Below are positions 1 to 5,941 of a DNA stretch of 7,645 bases, in pieces; the first letter of the stretch is position 1; each line of letters opens with the position of its first letter. The notes below the pieces were generated by a model. That model worked only from the letters and a program-made list of their open reading frames with translations. It made no database searches and was not told the origin of the DNA. The position numbers and the translations under genes are program-made. Source of the DNA: Bryobacteraceae bacterium. Its GTDB lineage: Bacteria; Acidobacteriota; Terriglobia; Bryobacterales; Bryobacteraceae. The stretch spans positions 1 through 7,645 of the forward strand of contig JASHWA010000010.1 in assembly GCA_030044325.1 (NCBI GenBank), read 5' to 3'.

Positions 1-408
1 GGTCCAGCGATATCGGCGCTGCTGAACTGCCAGGGCATCTTGGTTGATAGCGCTGGGAATATTTATATTGGGGATACGGGCGACAGCCGGATTCGCCGCA
101 TCGACACGAGCGGAAACATCACGACGATTGCCGGAAACGGGCAGGGAGGACCGTCATCAACCGGCCCGGCGACTTCGACGCCCGTTTCGGACCCAGATGG
201 CGTCGCTATGGACTCCGCTGGGAATTTGTACACCGGAACTGGCTCAAACCAGCTTTTGAAAATCGACTCGAGGCCGCGTCCCCATCCACCCCAGCCGTCT
301 CAATCGCGACTTACGCAGCTGTGCTGGCCCGCTTCGGCCACCATCCGGACTGGAATTCGAGGCGGATTGCGAATAGTGTTTGCTGAAACGGGCATCGGCG
401 GGTTATAA
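1..408 (+). CDS. NHL-repeat beta-propeller protein, C-terminal part (5' end outside window)
   Basis: Frame 1 is open from the first base to a TAA at 406-408 (135 codons), so the start lies upstream. It encodes NHL-type propeller units: a first blade with VDSAGNIYIGDTGDSRIRRID followed by TSGNITTIAGNG, a GPATST linker, and a second blade with DGVAMDSAGNLY and ending QLLKID. This VDSAGNxY...RxxID...ITTIAG pattern is typical of the multi-repeat secreted NHL proteins that are abundant in Acidobacteriota; such propellers usually mediate binding, and the ligand here is unknown. After base 270 the repeat pattern stops abruptly and becomes a proline- and arginine-rich tail (SRPRPHPPQP), which does not look like propeller sequence. 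The gene may therefore be truncated, frameshifted or joined to unrelated DNA at that point. The family call is confident; the integrity of the C-terminus is not. Confidence 0.75.
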   Translation, partial: GPAISALLNCQGILVDSAGNIYIGDTGDSRIRRIDTSGNITTIAGNGQGGPSSTGPATSTPVSDPDGVAMDSAGNLYTGTGSNQLLKIDSRPRPHPPQPSQSRLTQLCWPASATIRTGIRGGLRIVFAETGIGGL

Positions 409-458
409 ATACTGTGGTCCCAGTCGGTTGGCCGGTCAGGTGACTGCCGAGGGCCATC

Positions 459-464
459 AGGAGG
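459..464 (+). promoter_or_regulatory. Ribosome binding site AGGAGG for the gene at 469
   Basis: A perfect AGGAGG lies four bases before the ATG at 469. The next in-frame ATG, at 484, would be 19 bases away, so this site supports 469 as the start. Confidence 0.7.
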
Positions 465-468
465 AACG

Positions 469-1488
469 ATGCGCGTTCCCGATATGAAGGTTCCTTTCTC
501 CTCGTCCTCAAGTCCGTTGGCGCTCTGGGCGGTTTTCGCCGCCCTGATCTCGGCCGGCAGCGGACAGAGCACGCGCCCCCCACAGAAGGCCCAAGAGTGG
601 GCCGCGCCACTGACTTCCCAGGGCCAGCCGGATTTAGGGGGAGTCTGGAAGAACACCTGGGCGACACCATTTGAGCGTCCCAAGGAACTGGCCGGCCGCG
701 AATTTCTGACGGACGCGGAGGTTGCGGAATTCAAGAGGCGGGCCAAGCGTCTGTTTAAGGACCAGGACGGCGACTACCCGGTCGGCGACAGCCTGTTTAT
801 GGCCGTTCTCGCGAATCCGGAACATTATAGGAACCCCAACGTTCTCGAAGGATCCGCTGAGCTGATGGATCAGGATTTCGACAACCGGACATCTCTGGTG
901 ATCGATCCGCCGGACGGTCGCATCCCGCCGATGACGGCGGCGGGGAAGGAACGGGTGGCGGCTTATAACGCCGTGTTCCTGGGACGGCGCCATACCTCCG
1001 AGGTCAAGGAACTGACGCCCGAGCAGCGCTGCATCACGTACGGCGTGCCCAGGATTGGCATTTACGGCTTTACGCCGGAGGGCTTTCAGCAGATCATACA
1101 GAGTCCTGGATACGTCATGATTCTGATGGCGGGGATTCACGATGCGCGGATTATTCCATTGGATGGCCGCCCTCACCTTCCGCCCAGCATTCGCACCTGG
1201 AACGGAGATTCGCGCGGACATTGGGAGGGTAAGACACTGGTAGTCGACACCACCAATTTCTCACCCAAGAGTTTCTTTCGAGGGTCCACGGAAAATCTGC
1301 ACTTGGTCGAGCGCTTCACCCGCGTCGCTCCCGACGAGATCGAATATCTGGTCACCGCCGAAGATGCCACCACTTGGGTCAGGCCGTGGACCGCAAAGGT
1401 CCGCCTGATGCGGCGCGAGGAAAGGATTTACGAATATGCCTGCCATGAAGGCAACCGCTCCATAGAAGGTATGCTGGGCGCTAAATAA
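469..1488 (+). CDS. Secreted protein of an acidobacterial family of unknown function
   Basis: The 339-residue product starts with a likely Sec signal peptide: a hydrophobic stretch at about residues 16-30 and possible cleavage near AGSG-Q33. The mature part carries motifs I recognise from a large paralogous family in Solibacter-like Acidobacteriota: PDLGGVW (54-60), ATPFERPKELAGREF (65-79), DPPDGRIPP (147-155), HDARIIPLDGRPHLP (224-238), WNGDSRGHWEGKTLVVDTTN (244-263), ENLHLVERF (275-283) and YEYACHEGN (321-329). No catalytic motif is evident and the biochemical role is unknown; export points to the periplasm or outside. It ends at EGMLGAK, which seems about 10-20 residues shorter than relatives that continue into an alanine- and lysine-rich tail. 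That comparison is from memory and should be treated as tentative. It stands alone on the plus strand. Confidence 0.8.
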   Translation: MRVPDMKVPFSSSSSPLALWAVFAALISAGSGQSTRPPQKAQEWAAPLTSQGQPDLGGVWKNTWATPFERPKELAGREFLTDAEVAEFKRRAKRLFKDQDGDYPVGDSLFMAVLANPEHYRNPNVLEGSAELMDQDFDNRTSLVIDPPDGRIPPMTAAGKERVAAYNAVFLGRRHTSEVKELTPEQRCITYGVPRIGIYGFTPEGFQQIIQSPGYVMILMAGIHDARIIPLDGRPHLPPSIRTWNGDSRGHWEGKTLVVDTTNFSPKSFFRGSTENLHLVERFTRVAPDEIEYLVTAEDATTWVRPWTAKVRLMRREERIYEYACHEGNRSIEGMLGAK

Positions 1489-1497
1489 CGGGTCGCG

Positions 1498-1800
1498 TCA
1501 CCAGCTATGCCGCTTTGACGCCGCGCCTTTCTGGGCCGCCGGTAAAGCCTTCACTGCCGCCCACCGCCGCCTTGCGGCATCCCCCAAAGCATTCTGCCAA
1601 ATCCGGCGCCTAATTGGTGACTCCGCCCGTCGCAGGAGTCGCGCGGATGTCGGAATGAAGTCCAGCAGAAATTGTAGCGGGCAAAGTAAAGACGGCAGCT
1701 CAAACTCGCCGGACAGCGCATCACAGAGAACAAACTCGCGCGCACAACGGATTCGGGCCGGGATTCCGAAAAAATACGGGTCGCATGTCAGGAATCCCAC
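1498..1800 (-). pseudogene. Gene remnant with basic C-terminal motif GDAARRRWAAVKA (copy A)
   Basis: A minus-strand frame is open from a GTG at 1798-1800 to a stop at 1498-1500 (100 codons), but there is no ribosome binding site before the GTG. The last third is the informative part: PIRRRI, then ALGDAARRRWAAVKA, then a lysine- and alanine-rich tail ending KRHSW. Short basic stretches of the type RRxIxxAARxRWAAVKA occur at the C-termini of many acidobacterial hypothetical proteins and may bind nucleic acid; that role is an inference. A homologous stretch lies on the same strand at 2853-2933. Relative to that copy, copy A lacks about nine bases after RRI. The upstream two thirds are not recognisable, which together with the missing start suggests a decayed gene end. 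The rest of the 1489-1960 gap, about 160 bases, shows nothing I can name. Confidence 0.35.
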
Positions 1801-1954
1801 GGACCGGCTGTAACTTTTTCACCGGGAATTCCGCAAAAGTCCCAATGGGTAAGGTCGTGATCCAGAAGGAAAATGGACGAGAGAGAAGAAGTAGAGGCCT
1901 CGAAGTCACCAATTCCAACCGCTACACTCTTCCCGATCCCTCGTTTTCGACGAG

Positions 1955-1960
1955 AAAGGA
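1955..1960 (+). promoter_or_regulatory. Probable ribosome binding site AAAGGA for the zinc finger-PilZ gene
   Basis: AAAGGA directly abuts a TTG at 1961, so that TTG cannot use it. The GTG at 1973 lies 12 bases downstream, a little long but workable. A TAG at 1892 closes the frame upstream and no ATG or GTG lies between them. Confidence 0.4.
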
Positions 1961-1972
1961 TTGAAAATAACA

Positions 1973-2530
1973 GTGGATAACGAAGTCGCTTCTGCGGAGC
2001 ACCCCCATCAGGACGATCTGGATGTATACCTTCTTGGTCGCTTCCCAAAAAGCGAGATCGAGACGTTAGAGAACCATATCCTCCACTGCCCGGACTGCAA
2101 GGACAGAATCGCTTCGATTATCAAGCTCAAACACCTTCGTGAGCAGAAAGCGGTTCTGGAGCAATCGATTGCCTGGCTGGAGCGCTACGTCCGTATGAGC
2201 GGCCGCGCCGCGGCGGTCGCACAAGCCGATCAGCCGCCTACCGCGAGCGGAGGCTTTGATCTGCGAGGCGAGCCCAGGTTTTGTCCGGCTAGTGCAGGAT
2301 TCGTGCGGTCGTTTGCGCCCCTTCTTCCGGGTCGTTGGCCAGTGGAGGTAGTCGACGTTTCAAAGAACGGGTTGGGTTTGTTAGCACCGACATCCTTAGC
2401 AAAGGGCACGTTGATCCAAGTGCAGGTTGGCGAGACTTTTGCCCTCGGGGAGGTGCAACATTCCACTCGGATCGACGAACAGCGATTTCACATCGGGATT
2501 TGGATAACAGACTTCGTCGGTAAGAGGTGA
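1973..2530 (+). CDS. Zinc finger (zf-HC2/anti-sigma-like) fused to PilZ domain protein
   Basis: This is a cytoplasmic two-domain protein of 185 residues from the GTG start, with no signal peptide or membrane segment. Residues about 14-46 resemble anti-sigma zinc fingers: YLLGRFPKSEIETLENHILH leading into an HxxxCxxC metal site at H35, C39 and C42. A charged helix, possibly coiled coil, covers about 51-74, followed by a flexible alanine/proline linker to about 95. The PilZ domain follows, with both canonical c-di-GMP motifs: RxxxR as RGEPR at 98-102 and DxSxxG as DVSKNG at 128-133, with strands running to HIGIWITDF near the end. In known PilZ proteins these motifs bind c-di-GMP, so a ligand-responsive regulator is plausible. 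The partner of the zinc finger is unknown, because no sigma factor gene is adjacent. A TTG at 1961 would add four residues but overlaps the expected position of the ribosome. Confidence 0.8.
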   Translation: MDNEVASAEHPHQDDLDVYLLGRFPKSEIETLENHILHCPDCKDRIASIIKLKHLREQKAVLEQSIAWLERYVRMSGRAAAVAQADQPPTASGGFDLRGEPRFCPASAGFVRSFAPLLPGRWPVEVVDVSKNGLGLLAPTSLAKGTLIQVQVGETFALGEVQHSTRIDEQRFHIGIWITDFVGKR

Positions 2531-2768
2531 GCGTCGCGATAGTGATGGCGGAGTACCTTAAGGAAAACGAATCGCGTCGAATTGAGTCAAATCCGCCGCG
2601 TTCCGAATCCGTGGTCTCTAAAATATCGTGATCCGTCGGGCGGGTGTGTTGTCCCGCCGATGGGTGGGGGCGTGCGATCTTCCTCCGAGTCCACGCCCAT
2701 CACTCATATGCGGTGCCGGCTTGGCGCACAAACGCGGGACGAGTGGAAACGGGGCTGCACCTCAGTGA
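2531..2768. other. Intergenic stretch with no recognisable gene
   Basis: Open frames on both strands here have no family-like motifs, no convincing ribosome binding site, and read as shadows. A GC-rich inverted repeat (GGCGGG, eight-base loop, CCCGCC) sits at 2639-2658, but no T-tract follows it. Confidence 0.5.
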
Positions 2769-3113
2769 TCACTTCCGGCATTCGCTTCTTGAACTGTTCG
2801 TCCGCTGATGGCGCAACAGCTTCAACTGCAGCTTGCTGCCTTCGGCGTAGTCAGCCCTGACCGCCGTCCATCGCCGCCTGGCCGCGTCCCCCATGGCCTT
2901 CCACGCAGCAGCACTAATCCGGCGTTTCTTCCCGGCCGGCGATGCGGTCGAAGCTGCGTTGTCTGTTGAGGCGCTCGCGAGGTGGACGGCTGGGGCGCGG
3001 CTCCGGAATTTCTGTCTCGGTGAACGTCGCTGATGGGAGCTGGTGCGTAGGTCGCTGCAAATGGCGGACGATGGCAGATAACGTTGACGATGATCGCCAA
3101 GTGTCCTCTCTAA
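2769..3113 (-). pseudogene. Gene remnant with basic motif GDAARRRWTAVRA (copy B)
   Basis: A minus-strand frame is open between stops for about 114 codons but has no ATG, GTG or TTG start. Its middle reads ASTASPAGKKRRISAAAWKA followed by MGDAARRRWTAVRA. This is a basic segment after a serine-, threonine- and proline-rich linker, as in C-terminal tails of acidobacterial hypothetical proteins. The frame before the motif is ambiguous: APAPISDVHRD and an STSRAPQ stretch lie in a neighbouring frame. The same is true after it, where a neighbouring frame gives AVEAVAPSADEQFKKRMPEV over about 2772-2834. This suggests one or more single-base indels in a once-continuous gene. The DNA at 2853-2901 matches 1546-1594 at 38 of 49 positions, counted by hand. 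The product and function are unknown. Confidence 0.35.
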
Positions 3114-3137
3114 CTAGTGGCCTGTCGCGGGTGTTCT

Positions 3138-3299
3138 TTAGAGCGCGAGGGCGCCTTTCAACATTTCGGCCGTCACGCGAGTCTGGTCGCCCTCGTGAAT
3201 CTGCGCCCAGAGAGCGCCCGGAAGCATCGTCGCGCCGAGCCCGATAGCGGAGAAACAGACAAGAAGCCGACGGCGGCTTTGTTCAACATTGTGGAGCAT
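3138..3299 (-). pseudogene. N-terminal fragment of a secreted amidase-family protein
   Basis: The 53-residue reading from the ATG at 3297-3299 gives MLHNVEQSRRRLLVCFSAIG, then a hydrophobic stretch ending LPGALWAQ, then VTAEMLKGALAL and a TAA. A twin-arginine SRRRLL followed by a hydrophobic helix and an AxA-like end is a Tat signal peptide. I recognise this leader plus the E-M-L/I-K-A-A-L-x-L segment from Tat-exported amidase-signature (GatA-like) proteins of Acidobacteriota. In those, the leader is followed by a GLEF-type segment and then more than 400 residues of amidase domain. Here the frame stops right after ALAL, and no catalytic Ser-Ser-Lys region follows downstream, so this is a decapitated leader and cannot be an active enzyme. 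No ribosome binding site is visible. Confidence 0.5.
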
Positions 3300-3300
3300 A

Positions 3301-3426
3301 CGCGCGATTGTATGCGTGACGCGCCAGGATGCCGGAGCCAGATCGAAGTTCCTGATCCCTGGCAAAGCAGAAAGTAAGCGATAGCGGCAAGCCGGCCACA
3401 CGACCATCTTCCGTGACCGCTTCATT
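3301..3426 (-). pseudogene. Possible C-terminal remnant of an amidase-family gene
   Basis: The minus-strand frame reads NEAVTEDGRVAGLPLSLTF, an altered middle, and ILARHAYNRA. Amidase-signature enzymes typically end with a GFTEDGLPxSLTFxGRxxGE..LLALAHAYQRAT block, and the order and spacing of TEDG, LPLSLTF and HAYNRA fit this with small insertions. Just after the last match, at 3299, begins the amidase-type Tat leader described separately, in a different frame. A C-terminus followed at once by an N-terminus is what remains if two tandem amidase genes each lost most of their body. The match is by eye, short and imperfect, so this call is tentative. The rest of the gap to 3476 shows nothing recognisable. 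Confidence 0.3.
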
Positions 3427-3476
3427 GCAGTTTTTCGGCGCCCGGCACCGTGGCTGGACGGAAGATGGGGCTCTTA

Positions 3477-3956
3477 TCATTCCACCTGCGACGTGAACCG
3501 TCGATATTCGAGGAGCATGCGGACCCGCCAATGGAGAATCATGCCGAACGCAAGGACGAAGAAAAGTGCCCCTGTTTGTTCCACGGTGAGAAACGCATCG
3601 AAGTAACCGCGCGCCAGGAGGCGTATGGCGGCAAGACCCAGGATTACAGTGAAAAAGGCGTTGGATCGCTGCATCAGGACCACGTCGCCGTCCCGGACGA
3701 GTTTCGACGTGCGGAGGAGCGGATATGCCAGAGCGACAGCGCCGACGATGAAGGCCCCCACTGCCCACGTCCAGGGTATGCGGAACGCCGGAATGACAAA
3801 CATGGAGAATCCGGTTGCCATGCCGAGGGGCGGGATGATAATTTTCTTCAGGGACACAGGGCCGCGCGCTTCGCGGATGCGCCAGACAAGAACGGCCGCA
3901 AGACCCACCACCGAGCCAAGTACTACGCCGGGAGAAGGTAAAGGGAGTGATAGCAC
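3477..3956 (-). CDS. CcdC-like (DUF1453) integral membrane protein
   Basis: The 159-residue product from the GTG at 3954-3956 has about five hydrophobic segments, at roughly 6-25, 40-57, 62-80, 100-116 and 127-145. The segment SLKKIIIPPLGMATGFSMFV (35-54) is characteristic of the CcdC/YneN-type family, as is RTSKLVRDGDVVLMQRSNAF (82-101) and the closing LFFVLAFGMILHWRVRMLLE (131-150). In Bacillus the ccdC gene neighbours the cytochrome c biogenesis gene ccdA, but the function of CcdC itself is not defined and no cytochrome gene is nearby here. Length agrees with the family (about 160). The gene lies 64 bases after the amidohydrolase on the same strand, so the two may share a transcript. The start was chosen over a TTG at 3966-3968 because that TTG overlaps the GGAG ribosome binding site. 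Confidence 0.75.
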   Translation of the reverse strand: MLSLPLPSPGVVLGSVVGLAAVLVWRIREARGPVSLKKIIIPPLGMATGFSMFVIPAFRIPWTWAVGAFIVGAVALAYPLLRTSKLVRDGDVVLMQRSNAFFTVILGLAAIRLLARGYFDAFLTVEQTGALFFVLAFGMILHWRVRMLLEYRRFTSQVE

Positions 3957-3962
3957 GGGACA

Positions 3963-3966
3963 CTCC
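3963..3966 (-). promoter_or_regulatory. Ribosome binding site GGAG deciding the CcdC-like start
   Basis: GGAG on the minus strand lies six bases before GTG at 3954-3956, an ideal distance. It overlaps the upstream TTG codon at 3966-3968, which excludes that TTG as a start using this site. Confidence 0.55.
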
Positions 3967-4020
3967 AATTTTATCGCGGCAGGGGAGCGGTGCGGGGGCA
4001 GGTAGTGCGCTGAATCTTTT

Positions 4021-5271
4021 TCAGCGGCGAAACATGCGTCCCCGCTCGCTTACGTGATTCTCATAAATCGTCCCGCTCCTCATGACGAATACCACTCGCC
4101 GCACGGCAGTGATGTCGGTGAGCGGGTTGCCGTCGACGGCGATGATATCGGCTTGGAGGCCGGGAGTGATCGAACCGATCTGGTCTTGCAGGTTCAGCGA
4201 CTCAGCCGCTAACGAGTTGGCGGAAACCAACGCCCGCATGGGGTCCTCTCCTGCTTGCTGTACCCGGTAAATGAATTCTTCGGCGTTGCGGCCATGAGCA
4301 CCGGCGACCGCATCGGTGCCAAAAACCATCTTCAGTCCCGGCGTCGCGAGCGCTTGCTTGATCATCGCGACATCGCTCGGCAAGACTTTCCTCATCGCGT
4401 CGAAGCCCTCTTCGGTATAGCCAGGTGTGCCGAGGTACTCCTTGGCGTGATCGAAATAGTTGTTCTGCACCAAGCCCGCCTGCGGGTCGAAATACGTGCC
4501 GTGGTCGGCCATCAGCTTCAAATCGGCGGGGTCCATCAGCATCCCGTGCTCCACTTCGGTGCAGCCCGCCAGCACCGACATCTTCACGGCGACGCCGTAG
4601 GCATGAACCAGCGTTCGCAATCCATCTTTCTTAGCCTCGTCGCAAGCGGCGTTGAGCTGCTCTTGGGTGAGCGTGGGTTTACCTCCCGTACGGATGCTTT
4701 CCGACGCGAAAATTTTCATTAGATCCGCGCCCATCGCTTTATCCTGGTCGACGTACTCGCGAATCTGCTCCGGGCTCCGGTTCCCCCGGCCCCCGCCGCT
4801 GAGCGGGCGGATCGCGGTCAGAATTCGCGGCCCGGGAATCTCGCCCCGGTTGATGGCATCGCGCAACGGCGCGTCCGCTTCCGCGCCCACGCTCTGCACC
4901 GTCGTGAATCCACCCATCAGTGTGTCCCAGGCGTTCCCCGCGATCTCCAGGAAAGCCTGCTCGGGAGATTCGTTCTTGGCGACGCCCTGTCCGGCGTTCT
5001 TGCCATCCGGGCCGAAGTGCCAACTGATGTGAACGTGGCAATCGATCCAGCCGGGCATCACCGTAAGCCCGCGCAGGTCATACACCCGGCCCGTGGCATG
5101 TGGATCGAGTCGAACAATTTTGTCGCCTTCGATGACCACCGCGGTATCGTGCAGAGCGTGACCCTTGCCATCCAACAGGGTGCTCACTCGCAGCACGATC
5201 GGCTGGTTCTGCGCCGCAACCATCCCGGCCCCAGCGATCGTGCAGGCCAGAAACAGAAGAACACGTTTCAT
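4021..5271 (-). CDS. Secreted metal-dependent amidohydrolase (imidazolonepropionase/prolidase-like)
   Basis: The 416-residue protein begins with a Sec signal peptide (MKRVLLFLACTIAGAGMVAA, cleavage near residue 20-21). It then shows the amidohydrolase layout: a small N-terminal beta domain with VVIEGDKI (46-53), and a TIM barrel with metal ligands H79 and H81 in GWIDCHVH (74-81). The likely carboxylated lysine is K186 in LMKIF, and further ligands are H223 in LVHAY, H242 in VEHG and D320 in FGTD. The C-terminus returns to the beta domain with GLQADIIAVDGNPLTDI (371-387). All expected residues are present, so an active binuclear enzyme is likely. Relatives in this family hydrolyse dipeptides such as Xaa-Pro or cyclic amides; the substrate here cannot be told. 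Acidobacteriota carry many exported copies, consistent with peptide scavenging. The length is normal for the family. The frame begins at ATG 5269-5271 with a good ribosome binding site. Confidence 0.9.
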   Translation of the reverse strand: MKRVLLFLACTIAGAGMVAAQNQPIVLRVSTLLDGKGHALHDTAVVIEGDKIVRLDPHATGRVYDLRGLTVMPGWIDCHVHISWHFGPDGKNAGQGVAKNESPEQAFLEIAGNAWDTLMGGFTTVQSVGAEADAPLRDAINRGEIPGPRILTAIRPLSGGGRGNRSPEQIREYVDQDKAMGADLMKIFASESIRTGGKPTLTQEQLNAACDEAKKDGLRTLVHAYGVAVKMSVLAGCTEVEHGMLMDPADLKLMADHGTYFDPQAGLVQNNYFDHAKEYLGTPGYTEEGFDAMRKVLPSDVAMIKQALATPGLKMVFGTDAVAGAHGRNAEEFIYRVQQAGEDPMRALVSANSLAAESLNLQDQIGSITPGLQADIIAVDGNPLTDITAVRRVVFVMRSGTIYENHVSERGRMFRR

Positions 5272-5280
5272 AGTGGTGTT

Positions 5281-5286
5281 TCCTCT
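5281..5286 (-). promoter_or_regulatory. Ribosome binding site AGAGGA for the amidohydrolase
   Basis: AGAGGA on the minus strand stands nine bases before the ATG at 5269-5271 and supports that start. No convincing promoter hexamer pair could be found in the 139-base gap between this gene and the broken winged-helix gene upstream of it. Confidence 0.6.
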
Positions 5287-5410
5287 TTATATTGTCTGAT
5301 TTTAATGCCGCTGGGGAAGGATCTTTCGAGGCCGGTGGGCGCAGGACTTGAGCTGAAGCGGGGAAGCGCCAATGGCTGCCGGACAAATCCGTTTTCTAAA
5401 CTTACGAAAC

Positions 5411-5777
5411 TCAGTGCTCCTCTTTGCCGATCCCGCCTTCGATTTGAAGCACATTCGGTTTGCCTGAAATCCAGTTGTTTCGTTCCACTTCATCAAAGCC
5501 CGGACCGTGATCGCATACCTTCCATCATCGGTACGTTGCACGTAGCCCTTTCCGCGCAGATACCAGAACGTCGCTTCCAAATGCTCGCGAGGACATCCGA
5601 GCAGTTCTTCGATTTCAAAGACTTTCACGTGGCCTTTGTTGGGATCATGAAGCATCTTTGCATACAGCAGCGACAATACGCCACGGCGTTTGTGCTGTTC
5701 CTGGTCCTGGCCGATGGCCGCCTGATTCGCATCGAAGATTCGCCAGCGCAGCCGGCGTCTGGCGGAGTGAACGGCAT
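5411..5777 (-). pseudogene. Winged-helix-like DNA-binding protein gene, broken by two single-base frameshifts
   Basis: Three minus-strand frames join into one protein-like reading. The first, from ATG 5775-5777, gives MPFTPPDAG. The second gives LRWRIFDANQAAIGQDQEQH and continues through LLYAKMLHDPNKGHVKVFEI, LLGCPREHLEATFWYLRGKG and YVQRTDDGRYAITVR. The third gives GFDEVERNNWISGKPNVLQ and stops at 5411-5413. Restoring one base near 5751 (GGC-TGC to GGC-CTG-CGC) and one G in the GGG run at 5499-5501 makes it continuous, at about 123 residues. The middle has the look of a winged helix: helix, recognition helix CPREHLEATFWYLRGKGYV, then a wing RTDDGRYAITVRGFDEVE. A role in transcription regulation is inferred; targets are unknown. 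As the bases stand, only about 90 residues of the middle frame could be made, from a TTG at 5674-5676, with a wrong C-terminus. It could be a real pseudogene or a sequence error. Confidence 0.65.
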
Positions 5778-5880
5778 GGTACCGACAGGGCGGGCTGTCG
5801 GCTTTCTCTCGAACGGATGCGTCAGGCAGGTCATTGCCCCGCTAACCACTATAAATAACCTATTTGGATACAGAAGGTTC

Positions 5881-5901
5881 CGCGACGTGACTCACGTAGC
5901 G
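5881..5901. promoter_or_regulatory. Inverted repeat, candidate operator between divergent genes
   Basis: CGCGACGTGACTCACGTAGCG is a dyad centred on base 5891: the inner ACGTGA-C-TCACGT is perfect and nine of ten pairs match overall. The single-base centre rules out an RNA hairpin of the full length, so a dimeric protein site is the better reading. It lies 40 bases before the BACON gene start and about 100 bases from the start of the broken winged-helix gene on the other strand. Which protein binds, if any, is unknown. No clear promoter hexamers could be placed around it. Confidence 0.4.
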
Positions 5902-5941
5902 AAACGTCAAATGCTCAGGCGGTCGGGAGACAATATCCGGC

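Noticed and set aside
2639..2658. GGCGGG / CCCGCC inverted repeat about 110 bases after the zinc finger-PilZ gene
   Set aside because: Only six pairs with an eight-base loop and no following T-tract, so a terminator call is not supported.
2582..2860. Plus-strand open frame of 92 codons
   Set aside because: No ribosome binding site or motif, and its end is antisense to the GDAARRRW remnant.
3283..3963. Minus-strand open frame of 226 codons overlapping the CcdC-like gene
   Set aside because: The overlapping frame carries five membrane segments and CcdC motifs, so this longer frame is not a gene over that part. Only its downstream end (3301-3426) was kept, as a possible amidase remnant.
5280..5311. 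TATAAA-like -10 element just before the amidohydrolase
   Set aside because: It abuts the ribosome binding site and has no -35 partner at a suitable distance.
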